This document shows positions 1 through 12,338 of a DNA stretch of 64,000 nucleotides, one piece after another. The notes under the pieces were generated by a model, which was not told where the DNA came from, made no database searches, and worked only from the letters and a program-made list of their open reading frames with translations. The stretch is from Proteles cristata cristata (lineage: Eukaryota; Chordata; Mammalia; Carnivora; Hyaenidae). The stretch is from contig JAESUZ010000346.1 in the NCBI GenBank assembly GCA_017311185.1, forward strand, positions 1,054,001-1,118,000, written 5' to 3'. The translations under genes were made by a program, and so were the position numbers. Numbering within the stretch: the stretch's first letter is position 1; each line of letters begins with the position of its first letter.

Positions 1-73
1 GACTTAGTGGATGTTCCATAATGGGCTTCCAAACAATCAAAATAAACATACGTATTAAATGCTGGGCTCAATT

Positions 74-105
74 ATTTTTAATTTTTTAATTTTTTAAATT
101 TATTT

Positions 106-140
<35 letters not shown>

Positions 141-291
141 CGTGAGTAGGGGAGAGTCAGAGAGAGAGGGAGATACAGAATCTGAAGCAGCCTCCAGGCT
201 CTGAGCTGTCAGCACAGAGCCCGACGCGGGGCTCGAACCCACGAACCGTGAGATCATGACCTGAGCTGAAGTCGGACACTTAACCGACTGA
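74..291 (-). mobile_element. CAN-SINE lacking the extreme 5' end
   Basis: Reverse orientation with a (GA)n run at about 107-137. The head stops at CTTAACCGACTG, so about 20 bp of the 5' end are missing. The target duplication TGGGCTCAATT is at 63-73 and 292-302, which shows the 5' truncation happened at insertion. Confidence 0.95.
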
Positions 292-524
292 TGGGCTCAA
301 TTTTTTAAGAGTTGTTATCCTTTTATGCAGGACTTCTCAGAGCCTTTATTATGCCAAGGTGCCTTGTGAGAGCTACTATGTAGCATTTCCCAAAACAAGG
401 ACCACAAAGCCGATTGTGGCACATGCCATGGGCATCTGCTGTTTGTGCTTGCCTGGGCTCCCTTCCCTCTTATTCCAGTAACAAATTCTTCTTGTTTCCA
501 TAGTGGCTTAGAAGGGCTGCATCT

Positions 525-654
525 GGGGGTGCCTGGTTGGCTCAGCAGGTTGAGCATCCAACTCTCAATTTCAGCTTAGGTTAGAATCCCAGGGTCATTG
601 GATGGAGCCCTGCCTGCATCAGGCTCCATGCTGAGCGTGGAGCCTGCTTAAGAT

Positions 655-685
<31 letters not shown>

Positions 686-712
686 TGCTCAATCTCTCTC
701 TCAAATAAAAAA
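525..712 (+). mobile_element. CAN-SINE (old, diverged)
   Basis: Head GGGGTGCCTGGTTGGCTCAG, a (CT)n run at 655-682, and tail CAAATAAAAAAAGG. Confidence 0.92.
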
Positions 713-1257
713 AGGGGGGGGGGGCTGAATCAGAACCTCTCCCAGCACACTCATCACAAAAGCGAACAGGTGATGTAGGTCTGGCCCCAAAAGAGTTCTT
801 GGAAAGTCGAGTCTAGGTCTATGTGTGAAGAAGTCCTCTTTCTGTCTGGGTTACTGAGCTGTGAGGATGTGGGCCTTGAAGCTAAGGGTATGTCCTGGCA
901 ACACGATGAGGGGCTCTGGATCCTACCATGCCTGGAGCCATCCTTTCCCCAGGGGATGTTTCCCCCAGAAGTAGGAGCAGGAGCTGGGCGAGCTCTGGCT
1001 GATGCAGGGAATACCCTATGGGACAATGCAGGGGCACAGGGGAAGACTTGTGATGGTCAGGATCCTTCCAGCGGCAAGAACAGGGACTTCCGTGCAAAGT
1101 GGCTTCAAGAGTAGAGAACAGGATTTTCTCTTCCCAACAAAATTTCCTGTAGGATGGCCCCTGGGGTTGGTGACTTCAGAGGCTCAATGATGCATCAGGG
1201 AACTGGCTTCTTCCCAGTTTCCACTCAAGAGAAGGGGGAGGCACTTTGAAGAGCTTC
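713..1257. other. Intergenic; no gene seen
   Basis: A G-run at 713-723, then unique sequence. Overlapping open frames at 754-1190 on both strands are not protein-like. Confidence 0.5.
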
Positions 1258-1492
1258 CTGGGCTCCTGGGTGACTCCGTCAGTTAAGCGTCCGACTTCGA
1301 CTCAGGTCGTGACCTCATGGTTTGTGAGTTCAAGCCACGCATCAGGCTCCGTGCTGACAGCTGAGAGCCTGGAGCCTGCTTCAGAGTCTGTGTCTCCCTC
1401 TCTCCTTTCCCCTCCCCCACTCACGCTCTGTCTTTCTCCCTCTCAAAAATAAATGAACATTAAACATTTTTTAATTATAAAAAAAATAAAAG
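1258..1492 (+). mobile_element. CAN-SINE
   Basis: Head GGGCTCCTGGGTGACTCCGT, CT-rich middle, tail AAAAATAAATGAACATTAAAC and an A-rich end. Confidence 0.94.
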
Positions 1493-1499
1493 CTTCCCT

Positions 1500-2420
1500 T
1501 ACACGTGTGCATCACGCTTCCTGAGCTTTCCATATGAATTTTACGACCAGCTTGCCAATTTCTGCAATTTCTTCAAGAATACAGCTGGGATTTGATAGGA
1601 ATTGCATGGCGTCTGTATGTCAGTTATGCAGTATTGCCATCTTAACTATATTAAGTCTTCCAATCCATGAACATGGGATGCCTTTCCATTTATTTAGGGC
1701 TTCTTTAATTTTTTTCAACAATGTTTTGTAGCTTTTAGAGTATAAATTTCACTCTTCTTTCATTAAACTTATCCCTAAGTATTTTATTCTTTTTGATGCT
1801 ATTATAAATGGAATTGTCTTCTTAAATTCATTTTCATGTCATTCTTTGCTGATGTATAGAAATACAATTGATTCTTGTATATTAATTAATCATTTGCCCT
1901 GTAATGTGGCTGAACTTGTTTTTCAGTTCTAACACATTTTCAGAGGATTCATTAGGATTTTTCTTTCTTTTTTTAAAAATATAATTTACTGTCAAGTTGG
2001 CTAACATACAGTGTATGCAGTGTGTTCTTGGTTTTGGAGGTAGATTCCCGTGACTCGCCACTTATATACAACACCCAAGGCTCATCCCAACAATCTTTTT
2101 TTTAACTGTTTATTTATTTATTTTAAGAGACAGAGAGCTTGAGCAGGGGAGGGGCAAAAAGAGAGTGGAGAATTCCAAGTAGGCTCCGTGCTGTGAACAC
2201 AGAGTCTGACTTGGGGCTTGAACTCATGAATCATGAGATCATGACCTGAGCTGAAGTCAAGAGTTGGACACTTAATTGACTGAGCCACCCAGGTGTCCCA
2301 GTTAGGACTTTTCTACATAAGACCATGTCATTTGCAAATACACAGCCAGCTTTGTTTCTTACTTTCTAATATGAATGACTTTTATTTTGTTTTCTTGCCT
2401 AATTGCCACAGATTTAGTAG
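1500..2420 (-). mobile_element. L1 ORF2 3' fragment (antisense) with nested insertion
   Basis: The antisense-L1 text AAGTCTTCCAATCCATGAAC, CCTAAGTATTTTATTCTTTT and CATTTGCAAATACACAGCC is cut at about 1966-2300. The insertion is an antisense L1 3'-end piece (CTGTCAAGTTGGCTAACATA, 1975-2090) followed by a SINE, bordered by TTAGGATTTTTCT and TTAGGACTTTTCT. Confidence 0.85.
2092..2299 (-). mobile_element. CAN-SINE nested in L1
   Basis: Reverse orientation: TTTAACTGTTTATTTATTT, GA-rich middle, head ending GAGCCACCCAGGTGTCCC. An older, diverged copy. Confidence 0.93.
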
Positions 2421-2654
2421 ATTTTCTTACATAAGTATTTCTGCATTTGCTTCATATCCTTAAAACAATTTCAAGATATTTTGGCAGTGTTTTTTTAAAA
2501 TATAATTTTCACCAGTTATGCTTATTTCCCTGGAGAAAGAGTTTGCAGAACTCACACTGCCATTCTAGAAGCCATTTCTTCTCCCTGAGTTTTGCAACAG
2601 CCTTGGAAATTGGATCCCCATTTGCACCCTTACTTCCCTAGACCCATCCTCCAT

Positions 2655-3480
2655 CTAATAGCCAGAGTGACTCAAAAAACATAAATCAAGGGCACCTGGG
2701 TGGCTCAGTCAGTGAAGCGTCCTATTTTTGACTTCAGCTCAGGTCATGAACTCACAGTCATGAGATCAAGCCCCACATCTGGCTCTGCACTGGGCACGGA
2801 GCCTGCTTAAGATTCTCTCTCTCTCCCTCTCTCTGCCCCTTCCCTGACCACACTCTCTTTCTCAAAAAGAAAAAAAAAAAAAGCCCATAAACCACATCAT
2901 ATTGCTCCCTTGCTTAGCACGTTCCAAAAGGTTTCTATCAATTTTAGAGGAAATATAAATGGCCTAGTGACTCCAGAATGTTCCAGCCACTATCTACCGT
3001 TCTGATTTCATGGATGACACATTTCTTTCTTCGTGGCCAGCTTTCTTTCTGATCTTGGAATATGTCAGACTGTTTGCCCCTTCAGGGCTTGCATTTGCTA
3101 TTCCCTCTGCCAGGAACACACGTCCCTGCGTTTGTGGCATGGCTGGCTCCTTGTTCGTGTCCAGATCTCCGCTGAGGTGTCACCTCCCGCAAAGGTGACC
3201 GTCCATTCTATTAAAGTTGCTCTCCCTCCTCCCAGAGCTGCGTCTCAGTTCTCTCCACCATGTTATCCTGTTTCACTTTCCCCCAGAGGCCCATTTCTGT
3301 TTGAAATGAGTCTGTTCACCTTCTTATCATCAGGCATCTGCAAGGAGAGTGTCCCGAGCCTCGCCATCCTATTTCCCACTTATTCTCCAGCACTCTCCAC
3401 AATCCCTGGCACACCGGATGGGCTTGACAACCAGGCGAATTCAGCACCGGGTGTGATCCTCCTTTCGGGTTGTTTGATAA
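2655..3480 (+). mobile_element. L2 LINE fragment, split by a CAN-SINE
   Basis: L2 3' words appear on both sides of the SINE: TAATAGCCAGAGTGACTC, CATCATATTGCTCCCTTGC, GCCCCTTCAGGGCTTGCATT, TATTCCCTCTGCCAGGAAC, ATCCCTGGCACACCGGATGG. Confidence 0.8.
2690..2882 (+). mobile_element. CAN-SINE nested in L2
   Basis: Head GGCACCTGGGTGGCTCAGTC, CT-rich middle, poly-A end. The flanks CATAAATCA and CATAAACCA suggest the target duplication. Confidence 0.94.
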
Positions 3481-3483
3481 ATG

Positions 3484-4110
3484 TGGTGGCTAATTTTACG
3501 TCTCAGTGTGGCTAGGCGATGGCGTCCAGCTGCTTAGTGGAACGCCGATGTGGCTGCGAAGGTACTTTTTTTTTTTTAGCTGTGGTTAACATTTAAGCAA
3601 GGGAACTCTGAATAAAACAGATTATCCCCCGTCATGTGAGGGAGCCTCGTTCAATCAGTTGAAGACCCTACGAGCAAAGACGGGCTTCCCGATGAGCGAT
3701 GAGGAGGAATTCTGCCCCTACTCTGCCTTTGGGCTCAAGTCTACAATATCAACTCCTTGCAGAGTCCAGCCTTACCAGCTTCCACAATTAACATTCTTTT
3801 TTTTTTTTTTAATGTTTTATTTATTTTAGGAGAGAGAGACAGCGTGAGCAGGGGAGAGTCAGAGAGAGAGGGAGTCACAGACTGAAACAGGCTCCAGGCT
3901 CTGAGCTGGCAGTCAGCACAGAGCCCGACGCGGGGCTTGAACCCACGAACCGCGAGATCATGACCTAAGCGAAAGTCAGATGCCCAACCGACTAAGCCAC
4001 CCAGGCGCCCCATCATTCTTAAATGTCCCAGTAGATACAGATAGATAGATGATCGATAGATGATAGATGTAGAGATACACGCACATGTGCACACACACCC
4101 CCCAACACAC
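3484..4110 (+). repeat. Ancient interspersed repeat interrupted by a CAN-SINE
   Basis: The words TCTCAGTGTGGCTAGGCGAT, GAATAAAACAGATTATCCCC and CATGTGAGGGAGCCTCGTTC, then AATCAGTTGAAGACCCTACG, follow a widely dispersed mammalian repeat whose family name I cannot assign with confidence. A GATA/CA microsatellite (4030-4110) marks the end. Confidence 0.5.
3797..4012 (-). mobile_element. CAN-SINE, young-looking
   Basis: Reverse orientation, with poly-T then AATGTTTTATTTATTTTAGG, and the head ending GCCACCCAGGCGCCCC. The flanking ACATTCTT and TCATTCTT look like a short target duplication. Confidence 0.96.
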
Positions 4111-5684
4111 ACACGCATCTGTATGCATGTGTGTCTTCTTGGTCTATGCGTGAAGGGTCGGTTTTACTTTAGAAGAAGCGCTAATCATATTCCTTGAAGG
4201 CAGGAACCATAACATGCCGTGCTATCCATTTCTCCACATCTCCCCCAGCATCCAGGGTGATACTGGGTGTATGTGAGCTCCTCCATGAGGCCTCGCCGAC
4301 TTCACTAATAAATCAGCAAATAGCTCTGGGTCTCCTCGCCTTTAGAGCCTTCACAGCTGTGCAAGAAAGAGAGAACAAAAACCTGTCTGTGCCCCAGGTT
4401 TCCAATCTGTTTTCTTTAAAACCAGTGAAGTTTATATTATACGGGAGCCTCCTAAAGAGAGCGGGCTTCATCCCATTGAAATGGAGTCTGTAAATGCAAA
4501 ACAGTAAAAAAAAAAGAAAAAAAGAAAAAAAATCACAAATTGGTACTTGATATTCCTATATTTCAATATTCCTTTGATATTCCTATATGAAACTTAAACC
4601 GTTGGGGTTTTATGCATTCTTCGACTTTCCTTTGATTCAACACAACTCGTTGCTTTGAATATGTTTGCTTTAATCACTGGACCATGGAGCAGGAGGGACG
4701 TGCATCTTGTTTGCGGAGGGGCTGGAGATGCAGTCATCTGGGCCCAGAAAATGGCTGCGGAATCTTTCTGCTGAAACCAGGGACCCCCCCACCCCCACCG
4801 CCGGCCTTGCACCAAAAGGGACCCTTGCGCCTCTACCTTACGGTTCAAAGGAGGAACAGCAGAAAAAAGCAGCCGCAGCCGGTCCCCTGGTGGGTGCCAA
4901 GGTCAGGGACAGGTTCCCAAGCCATCTGATCCTCAGCCGATCTGGAGCAGGAATGTACCGAGTTCTGTGCCAGGCTCTGCGCAGGGGAGAGGGAGGTGGA
5001 AATATGGGTAAAATCTGTCCTCTTTCAGTTAGGCAGCACTGGTCCTCAAGAAAAGGGATGACTTTGATGATCACAGTAATGCAGACCGTGACAATGTGGA
5101 TGTCGTTAACAAGGGTGATGGTGGAACTGCAACGGCCCGTGTTTATTGAGCGCTGACTTGTACCAAGTCTGTCTTCAGACACCACTGCCTCCATCTGCAT
5201 TTCCCCAAACAGACCCTGCGGCCAGGACTTGGGTGCCGTTGTTTATTTGGAGTGCGGAGCAGAGGGTGTGCTCATGAGTCTGTCCGTCACCCCTGCAGGC
5301 CTTAGGGCTTCACTTGGCATGGACTCGGGCCGTCTGGGAAATTATCGAATGCCCCTTGGAACTGCCCCATCGGGGGACGCAGATGCTGGTGCACTGATCC
5401 ACTGACCCACGTCTCCACTGCTCAAGGGATTCCCCCAGGGCAGTAATTGCCCCTTGTCATCCTCAGATACAAAGTCCAGCTGGGAACAAGCCCTCCAGGT
5501 GACCCGGAGTCGGAGAATGCCCTCGGGCAGAGCGGCAGGAGGACCCGGGCCCTTGAGAAGGGGGACTGTCCTCAGCTGGACACATTCTTCCCCGCAGCAA
5601 GTGAACTCAGAGATGACGGGCCCAGGAGGGATAGGGCCCCACCTGGGCAGAATCTGCACAACACTTTTGGGGTAAAATTGGTTT
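4111..5684. other. Intergenic; no gene seen
   Basis: An L2-like scrap (about 4190-4290), an (A)n/GAAA run at 4505-4530 and a MIR-like GTTTATTGAGCGCTGACTTG at 5140-5160 lie in otherwise unique DNA. Confidence 0.5.
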
Positions 5685-5873
5685 TTTTTCCCCTTTAGGT
5701 TTATTTTATTTCTTTTTGAGAAAGACAGAGAGGGCAGGTGGGGAGACAGAGGATCCATTGTGGGCTCCACGCTGACAGAACAGAGCCTGACGTGGGGGCT
5801 CGAACTCACAAACCTTGAGATCACACCCTGAGCCGAAGTGGGATGCTTAACCGACCGGTCCACCCAGGCGCCT
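5685..5873 (-). mobile_element. CAN-SINE (older copy)
   Basis: Reverse orientation: GGTTTATTTTATTTCTTTTTG, shortened GA tract, and a head ending GGTCCACCCAGGCGCCTC. Confidence 0.92.
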
Positions 5874-6746
5874 CTGGGTAAATGTTTTTATTAACCCTTT
5901 TGTCATAGATAAATCTGAGGCTTAGAGACATGGCCAGATCTCGCGCAAGTGTGCCTGGCTAGGAAATGTCCAGCAAGCTCTGGAGATAGTTACTTACCAT
6001 CTACGGTGTGTCTGATGTGGTCTGAATGCCGGGAACTTGATACAATTAAGACACAGTGTGTGTCCCCAGGAATGTCCCTAAGAACGCCCTGCAGGATGTA
6101 AGCAAGCAACCCCCAGCCCCGAGTGATAAAAGCAGGCGCAGAAGTAACATGGGGAAAGGGCTCCTACCCCAGCCTGAGGGGGTCGGGGGGGCAGGAAAGC
6201 TCCCTGGAGAGCCGATGTCTGTTTCATGGGTGGATTTTTGTAGTCTTGTTTATTAAAGAATAGTTAGAAACTATCTATAAACCAAGGGCAGCCGGTACTG
6301 CATTGTGTGCGCCCTGACTCGTGTGCCGGCCCTACTCAGTTGCCCGCTTCCTGCCTGCCTTGGGCCACAGTCAACCTGGGGGCCATCTGAGAAGAGGAGC
6401 CGAGGTGGCCCAGGTCCTTAAGGTCCCTCCACTCCTGGGTCCTGTACATTTCTAAGCTCTGAGGGACCCCAAGCAGCCTGACAGGCTGGCAGGAGGTCCC
6501 CAAAAGGGAGCAGACAGAGGAGGAGAAAGGACTCAGAGCAGGTAGCCCTGACTTCCAGCCCTGGCGCGACCCAGGCTCGTCCCACTAAGCCTCACCACTC
6601 AGCTCCTCCTCTGCTCCAAAGTGCCTCGGGACGCCACCACCCCAGGGCCACCCCCGTACTGCTCAGATGCCTTCGGGTACAGGTGGGGAGGGGAGGTGGA
6701 GGAGAGCCTCACCCAAACTAATATGCACAAAAAGAGGGTTGGCCAG
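5874..6746. other. Intergenic; MIR-like scrap, no gene seen
   Basis: 5895-5980 is MIR-like on the minus strand (GATAAATCTGAGGCTTAGAG). The remainder is GC-rich and unique. Confidence 0.5.
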
Positions 6747-6993
6747 GGGCGCCTGGGTGGCTTAGTCGGTTAAGCGCCCGACTTTCGCTTAGGTCATGAT
6801 CTCGCGGTTCGTGGGTTCGAGCCCCGCGTCGGGCTCTGTGCTGACTGCCCGCTCAGAGCCTGGAGCCTGTTTCAGTCTGTGACTCCCTCTCTCTCTGACC
6901 CTCCCCTGCTCACGCTGTCTCTCTCTCTCTCCTAGAAATAAATAAAACATTTAAAAAAAAAATAAAAAATAAAAGACTTCTTTAAAAAAAAAA
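6747..6993 (+). mobile_element. CAN-SINE, young-looking
   Basis: Near-consensus head GGGGCGCCTGGGTGGCTTAG and tail AGAAATAAATAAAACATTT plus poly-A. A perfect 18-bp target-site duplication, AAAAAGAGGGTTGGCCAG, is at 6729-6746 and 6994-7011. Confidence 0.98.
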
Positions 6994-7011
6994 AAAAAGA
7001 GGGTTGGCCAG

Positions 7012-8559
7012 TCCCTGTAAGGGAGTTCAAGGGTGTTAGAGGGGCACATCCCTCCATCTGGACTCTGCTCCCCGTGTGGGTTCAGGGCATGTGGCTCTGG
7101 ACTCTCAGTCTGCCAGTCACCCCGGCGGGACAGCTTCCTCTGGAAAGTTCTCGCCAAGTTGGGTCATGCACCCATCCCTGCACTGTGGCCAGGGCCACGG
7201 GGAAGATGGCCTCTGCTTTCCCGGGCCTGGCTCGCTCTCGGGGATCCACAGCAGGGTCCCTCAGCTGAACCCTGTGCGCCGAGACCAGAGAGGGCCGGGT
7301 GCCCGGACAGAACTCAGGCTGCTGATGTCAGAGGAGCACCATGGCGCCCTGAGCTGGGGAGGGGTAGGCAGCCCTGCAGGTAAGATTGGGCTCTCAGCAG
7401 GGAATGTCCGACCCCCCCAGCTCTTCCCTGGGGAAGAAAGGAGGGAGAGGCAAGCTTGTGGAGAGCTGGTGTGTGTGTGAGTGTGTGCATGTGTGCGCGC
7501 GCCCGCGTGTGTACGTACATAAGCAATTGGAGTTTGGCGGAACGGCGCCCGGGAGTGCATGTGTGAGTGTGTGCGGGTGTGTGTGTGTGAGCCCCTGGCA
7601 GTGGGGGGTGCAGGCCGGCGGTGGTGGATGTGGGGGAGGGGGGAGGGGAGGGGTCTGCGTGTGGCTGCCAGAGCCCTAGTGGGGGGCAGCTCGGCTGGGA
7701 GGGCGCGCGCAAGGGGGTTCCGCAGCTGCCCTTCTCTGAGGGCTCCGGGAAGCCCAGGGACGGGGAACAGCAAGGGGAACCAGTGTGGGGCCAGCAGGCC
7801 ACCCAAATGCCCCCCATTAGCCCGGCAGGATGGGCTGTGCTGCCCAAGGCAGCATCTAGGGAAGGACCCGAGCCACAGCTGGCCCAGGGGCTCAGGGACA
7901 GAGATGTGGCCGCGCTGGGGGCGCACCCAGGACAACGCCCGTGGAGGTGGACATAGGTCATCACACACCCCATCCCAGGGGAGGGACCCCACACGGAGCT
8001 GGATCTCAGGCCCCAGGCGGTTAACGCCACCTCTTCCCTGCGCCCAAAACCCTCACTTGTCCCGCCGGGGATTATGGGCTCTGCCAGCTCCAGCCCGAAT
8101 CCACTCCTGAGCTGGGGACTCAGGCTTTGCTTCTCTTTAAACAGCTCTTACCGCGCCCTCGGGCTCAGGCAGTGTTTACAGGGCAGAAGAAAACTCAAAC
8201 AAACATTCTAGGAACGGAATGTGGCCCCGGGCTGGGGCCGGGGTCCAGAAGCCTTTGGCCTCCCAGAGAGTTTAGGGAGGCACAGGGAGTGGGCGCAGGG
8301 CTGAAGCGGGGGAGGCGTGTGTCTGTCCGGACGTGTGGCAGGAAGTGGAGGCAGTGGGGGAAGCTGGGGCAGGGTCCCGGGCCCGTCCCCGGCCCACACA
8401 CACCCTGACCCGCTTCCCAGGACCCTGGACCCGAGAGCAGTGCAGACGAGACAGGGTCAAGCACTGTGTGTTGGCCGGTCCACTTATGCTGTGGCGCGAA
8501 GACCAAAAAGGATTTGAAGCAGCACAGAAAGAATCACACACTGTAAATAAAAACGATGT
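7012..8559. other. Intergenic with (GT)n-rich tract
   Basis: 7468-7592 is an interrupted GT/GTGC microsatellite. The rest is GC-rich (G-runs on the plus strand around 7600-7660). The 243- and 238-codon overlapping open frames on the minus strand (7261-8030) pass through the microsatellite and are rejected. Confidence 0.6.
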
Positions 8560-8757
8560 GGGGGCGCCTGCGTGGCTCAGTCGGTTAAGCATCCAACTCT
8601 TGATTTTGGCTCAAGTCGTGATCTCACCGTTCATGAGCTCGAGCCCCGTGTGGGGCTCTGTGCTGACGGTGCAGAGCCTGCTTGAGATTCTCTCTTTGCT
8701 CCCCTGCCTGCTCATATTCTCTCTTTCAAAATGAATAAATAAACTTAAAAAAAAAAA
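8560..8757 (+). mobile_element. CAN-SINE (older copy)
   Basis: Head GGGGGCGCCTGCGTGGCTCAG, tail AAAATGAATAAATAAAC plus poly-A. The flanks AAAACGATGTG and AAAATGATATG are a probable diverged target duplication. Confidence 0.95.
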
Positions 8758-11099
8758 TGATATGAAGAAACCAGCCAAAGGGGAACAGGGCAGGAGAAAC
8801 CGGGAGAAGCCCAGAGTCAGATCAGCAGTGATGGCTGAGGTCCCCGGATGCCGGCCGTGAAGGACTGCAGGCTCGGCTCGCACCTTCCAAGGAGCCAACC
8901 TTTCTCAGAAATCATTTCACCAAGAGCCGCGATATATAAAACAGATGGAAATGGGCTGCTCTGGGCGGGGGAGGGAAGCATTCAGGGGCCCGAGCTTCCC
9001 CCCACCCTCTGTTCTCCCGCCTCCACTCCCGCAGCTGCCCTGAGCCACCCTCAGACGCCCAGGCTCCAGGGCCACCGTCTGGAAAGCCCTGCGCCCATGC
9101 GTCTGGGCTGCCACGCGCTCCCAGCAAGCCGAGCCGGGGCCAAGGCAGTCCACACCCCGCCTGGACCGAGGCGAGAGAAAAAAATGACCTCCGTGGGTCC
9201 TCACGGGACATGCTGCCATGTGTCCAACAGTGTCCCCATAGCATCCTGACACCATGGAAGGAGCTCCCGCGGCTACTTCTCTGTCCCGTGAAGCCCGCGC
9301 ATCGCCAAGCCCCTCTCCAGGCCACGCGACAGGCTCCACACATCACAGCGAGCATCCGAGGAGTGACAGCCTGGGGCTCAGACCCATACCTGGTGCTGCC
9401 GCCTCTCTGAAGGGAGGGGCTGGTCTCCTATATCCCCAAGCCCCAGAACTGAGACCTGGAGGGCCAGCCTTGCAGACAGCCATGTCCACAATCAGAACTG
9501 CCCACAGGTCAGCAGGCGCCTGTATCACCCAGGGATACAACACCCCCGACTGGGAGCCGCGGGGTCAGGGGTTCCCCCCCAACTCTGAGTTCTAAGGGTT
9601 TCTCCTCCTGGCATCTCCTGTCTGCTCCTCCACTGCATCCATCCTGATGCCCACGTAGGAGCTCGTGCACTTGCTGGACTGGGGACCGAGTCCTGTTGGG
9701 TCAGCCGCCAGCCCCTCTCTGATGTCCAGACCCCCGAACGGCTCACTGGAAGAAGCCTGCTCACCAGCGGGGCCCCGGGTGGAAGGGCGGCATTTTCCTC
9801 TGACTGCTGGCCTTGTGACGGACACTCTCGCTTTGATGTGCTCTCTACGGCACACACGCCGTAGCTGGGAGTTCTTCTCATTTAGTGGTTTGCACTGTCA
9901 AAGGGTAAAAGCTGATGGGGAGCAAATGTCTCCAAGTTCACCAGTAATGACCCCCGGGAGGCCACGCTGAGGAAGTTATGTGCTACCAAATAATAAAACA
10001 TCTCCCTGTACGTTCAGAAGCTTTGGGCAGCAAAGACAGCCCACCAGGGACTCCGAAAACCTTCAGACAGGATCTGTCTGGCTCGTCCAGCCTAACTCAC
10101 AGTGACTTAATCCATCACCAGGAAGGGGTGGAGGAACCAGGAAGCCAAGCACAGCCAGATTTCCTCGATGTAAAATACCATAGACTGAAAGATTTAACAA
10201 CAGTTCTGGAGGAAACGAAATCCCCACAACGTTAAGTGTACACGCAGATGCAAGACATACCCTGACTTCAAAAACCCTGAATGGTAGGAAGAAAGAGAAA
10301 GAACGTCCGTTTTTCAGAAGAAAGAAATATGGTAGATCGTTGCCCCTTTGGATCTGCAGAGACTTCATTCCCAGGGGCCGTGTTTTTGAAAGCTCCACTG
10401 GCCAACATGCGGTATGAATCACGCACTCTTGAAACGAAAGAATGTTCTAGGCCCTACCCATCAAAGGGCCCCAGACAGTCCAGTCTGCCCCCTGCACTCC
10501 CTGCACCGCCACCTGTGGCCCACCCCCACCCCCAGACACCCCAGACACGTGTCCCTGGACAGGAAGATTCTAGAGATTCAAGGAAGGGGGAGACAGTACC
10601 AAACCTTTACGGAGCACCTGCTACTTGTCAGGCCCTTGCTAGGTGCTGGCGTGACCAGGCAAAATGAAACCCAGCTCAGGTCCTTGACATGATTATAGCT
10701 TATGTGGCCTGCTGCTTTGGCCACTGCTGGGTACCAGGCACATGCCACCCCATTCGAGGGCTCCGTTGGATGAGGAGGAAGTCAAGGCTGGGTAAAGCCA
10801 AGTCACCGTAAGCCCAGGGAGCCAATTAATGGTAGAATCTGAACCTGAACTCAGCCACTCTGCTTATTGGTGCTCTTTCCGCCACCCCACCTCTCCCCAT
10901 CATCAGAAGCTCAGGGCAGCCTCAGCAGGCCCCACACAGCGATAGGTGGGCCTTCCATCCCCTCCGCACATGGATCGCATCCGGCCCACCTCCTGACCAT
11001 CAACCACTTCACCTGTCTGCTTCTCTTACTTTCCACTGCCAAAGACTTAGTTAGACCAGGCGACCATGTTCATGGTCTTCGGAGGCCGCCATGACCTCT
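8758..11099. other. Intergenic; no gene seen
   Basis: GC-rich unique DNA to about 10600, then a MIR/L2-like stretch at 10605-10860 (GAGCACCTGCTACTTGTCAG, GTCACCGTAAGCCCAGGGAG). Overlapping open frames at 8900-9400 lack protein character. Confidence 0.5.
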
Positions 11100-11630
11100 C
11101 AACGAGTCTTCCGGCTTCCGTCCTCACCCACCATGGTCCAATATCCACACCACAGCTGGTGCGATCTTTGTAAAACACAAGCCATACATTGCCTCTCCTA
11201 ACATGATCTCACATCTTCCCCTCGCCCTGGAGATAAATCTTTCACCTCGGAGGACCTGCATGACTCAGCCCCACCTTGCCCCAGACCCTGGATCGTGCCA
11301 CGTCTGCCTTCCTTCCGTCATTCCAACATGTGTGCCTCTTCCCAGCCTCAGAGCCCTCGCACATGCTGTTCCTAGGTCTGGAGTGCCATTCCCCTCCACG
11401 AACGCACCTCTTCATCTTGTTCAGGCAAGACTGCTCTTTTCCTTAAAGCCCCGACCACAAGTCGTCATGGTATATTGTCCCATCTATGTATTAAATGTTG
11501 GTCTCCTCTCTTGAGCCACAAGCTCCTGGACACCCAGGACCAGCGCTCTTTGGTTCCCCCTCATGCGGTTCACGGGGCACAGAGCTGGCACCAGAAAATG
11601 TGTTGAGCAGAGGCATGAATGACTGGATAG
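11100..11630 (+). mobile_element. L2 LINE fragment
   Basis: The L2 3' order is clear: CCTGCATGACTCAGCCCCAC, TTCCCAGCCTCAGAGCCCTC, CTGTTCCTAGGTCTGGAGTG, then the terminal GTTGAGCAGAGGCATGAATG block. Confidence 0.85.
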
Positions 11631-11779
11631 GAACAGAATTGTCGAGCACAATGGCGTGAGTTCTGCTGACCAGGATGAGATGGTCATTGCCTGTCCCCGT
11701 GTTTCGAGAAGCCACCACCGACCGGGCAGATTTGACAATTTGGACGGAATGTGAGTTAAACAAACCGATACATCCACAC

Positions 11780-12338
11780 CCTGGACTAATCCTCAGTAAT
11801 AAGAAGGAACCCAGTTGGAGGGATCTCAAGGGCATGAGGGCAAGTGGAAAAAGCCAGCCTTAGGAGGTTCCGTACCGTACGGCTCCATTTACGTAACGTT
11901 CCCCATCTGAGCAAATGACGGAGGCGCGGAAAAGGATGGAAAACAAAAACAGAGATGAGAGATCCCAGGCATTAGGCACCAGCAGGGCGGGAGCGACCAT
12001 CAAGGGGAAGAAGGAGGGGGCTCCTAGGGGGGGAATGGTCCAGACCAAGATCACGGTGGCAGTCACACGGATCTACTCATGGGATCAAGTGTTGTAGGAC
12101 AGCATGCAGAGACACACAAAGAATAAAACACGAGCGTGTGTGAACGCTGGTGAGACCGAAGCAAAGTCTATAGCCCAGCTCACTGTACTGTGCCAAAGGA
12201 CGTCCTGATTTTGAGCATGCGCTAGAGTCACACACGTTGTCACTGTGGTGGAAGGCTCACACGGGGCCTCTTGGCTCTGTTCTTGCAATTTCTTGTGAGT
12301 CTATAACTATTTCAAAATAAAGGGTAAAAAAAAAAAAA
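11780..12338 (+). mobile_element. Old L1 3' end
   Basis: This ends with the ancient-L1 tail GCAATTTCTTGTGAGTCTAT, AACTATTTCAAAATAAAGGG and poly-A. Internal L1 3' words include CCATTTACGTAACGTTC and CTGTACTGTGCCAAAGGACG. Confidence 0.8.

Noticed and set aside
6747..6993. tRNA-like head of CAN-SINEs as real tRNA genes
   Set aside because: The tRNA-Lys-derived heads (here and in the other 15 copies) are followed by CT-rich and poly-A tails and bear target duplications; they are SINEs, not tRNA genes.
7261..8030. Overlapping 243- and 238-codon open frames on the minus strand
   Set aside because: They pass through a (GT)n microsatellite, overlap each other in different frames and are Pro/Ser/His-rich low-complexity text with no splice or family support.
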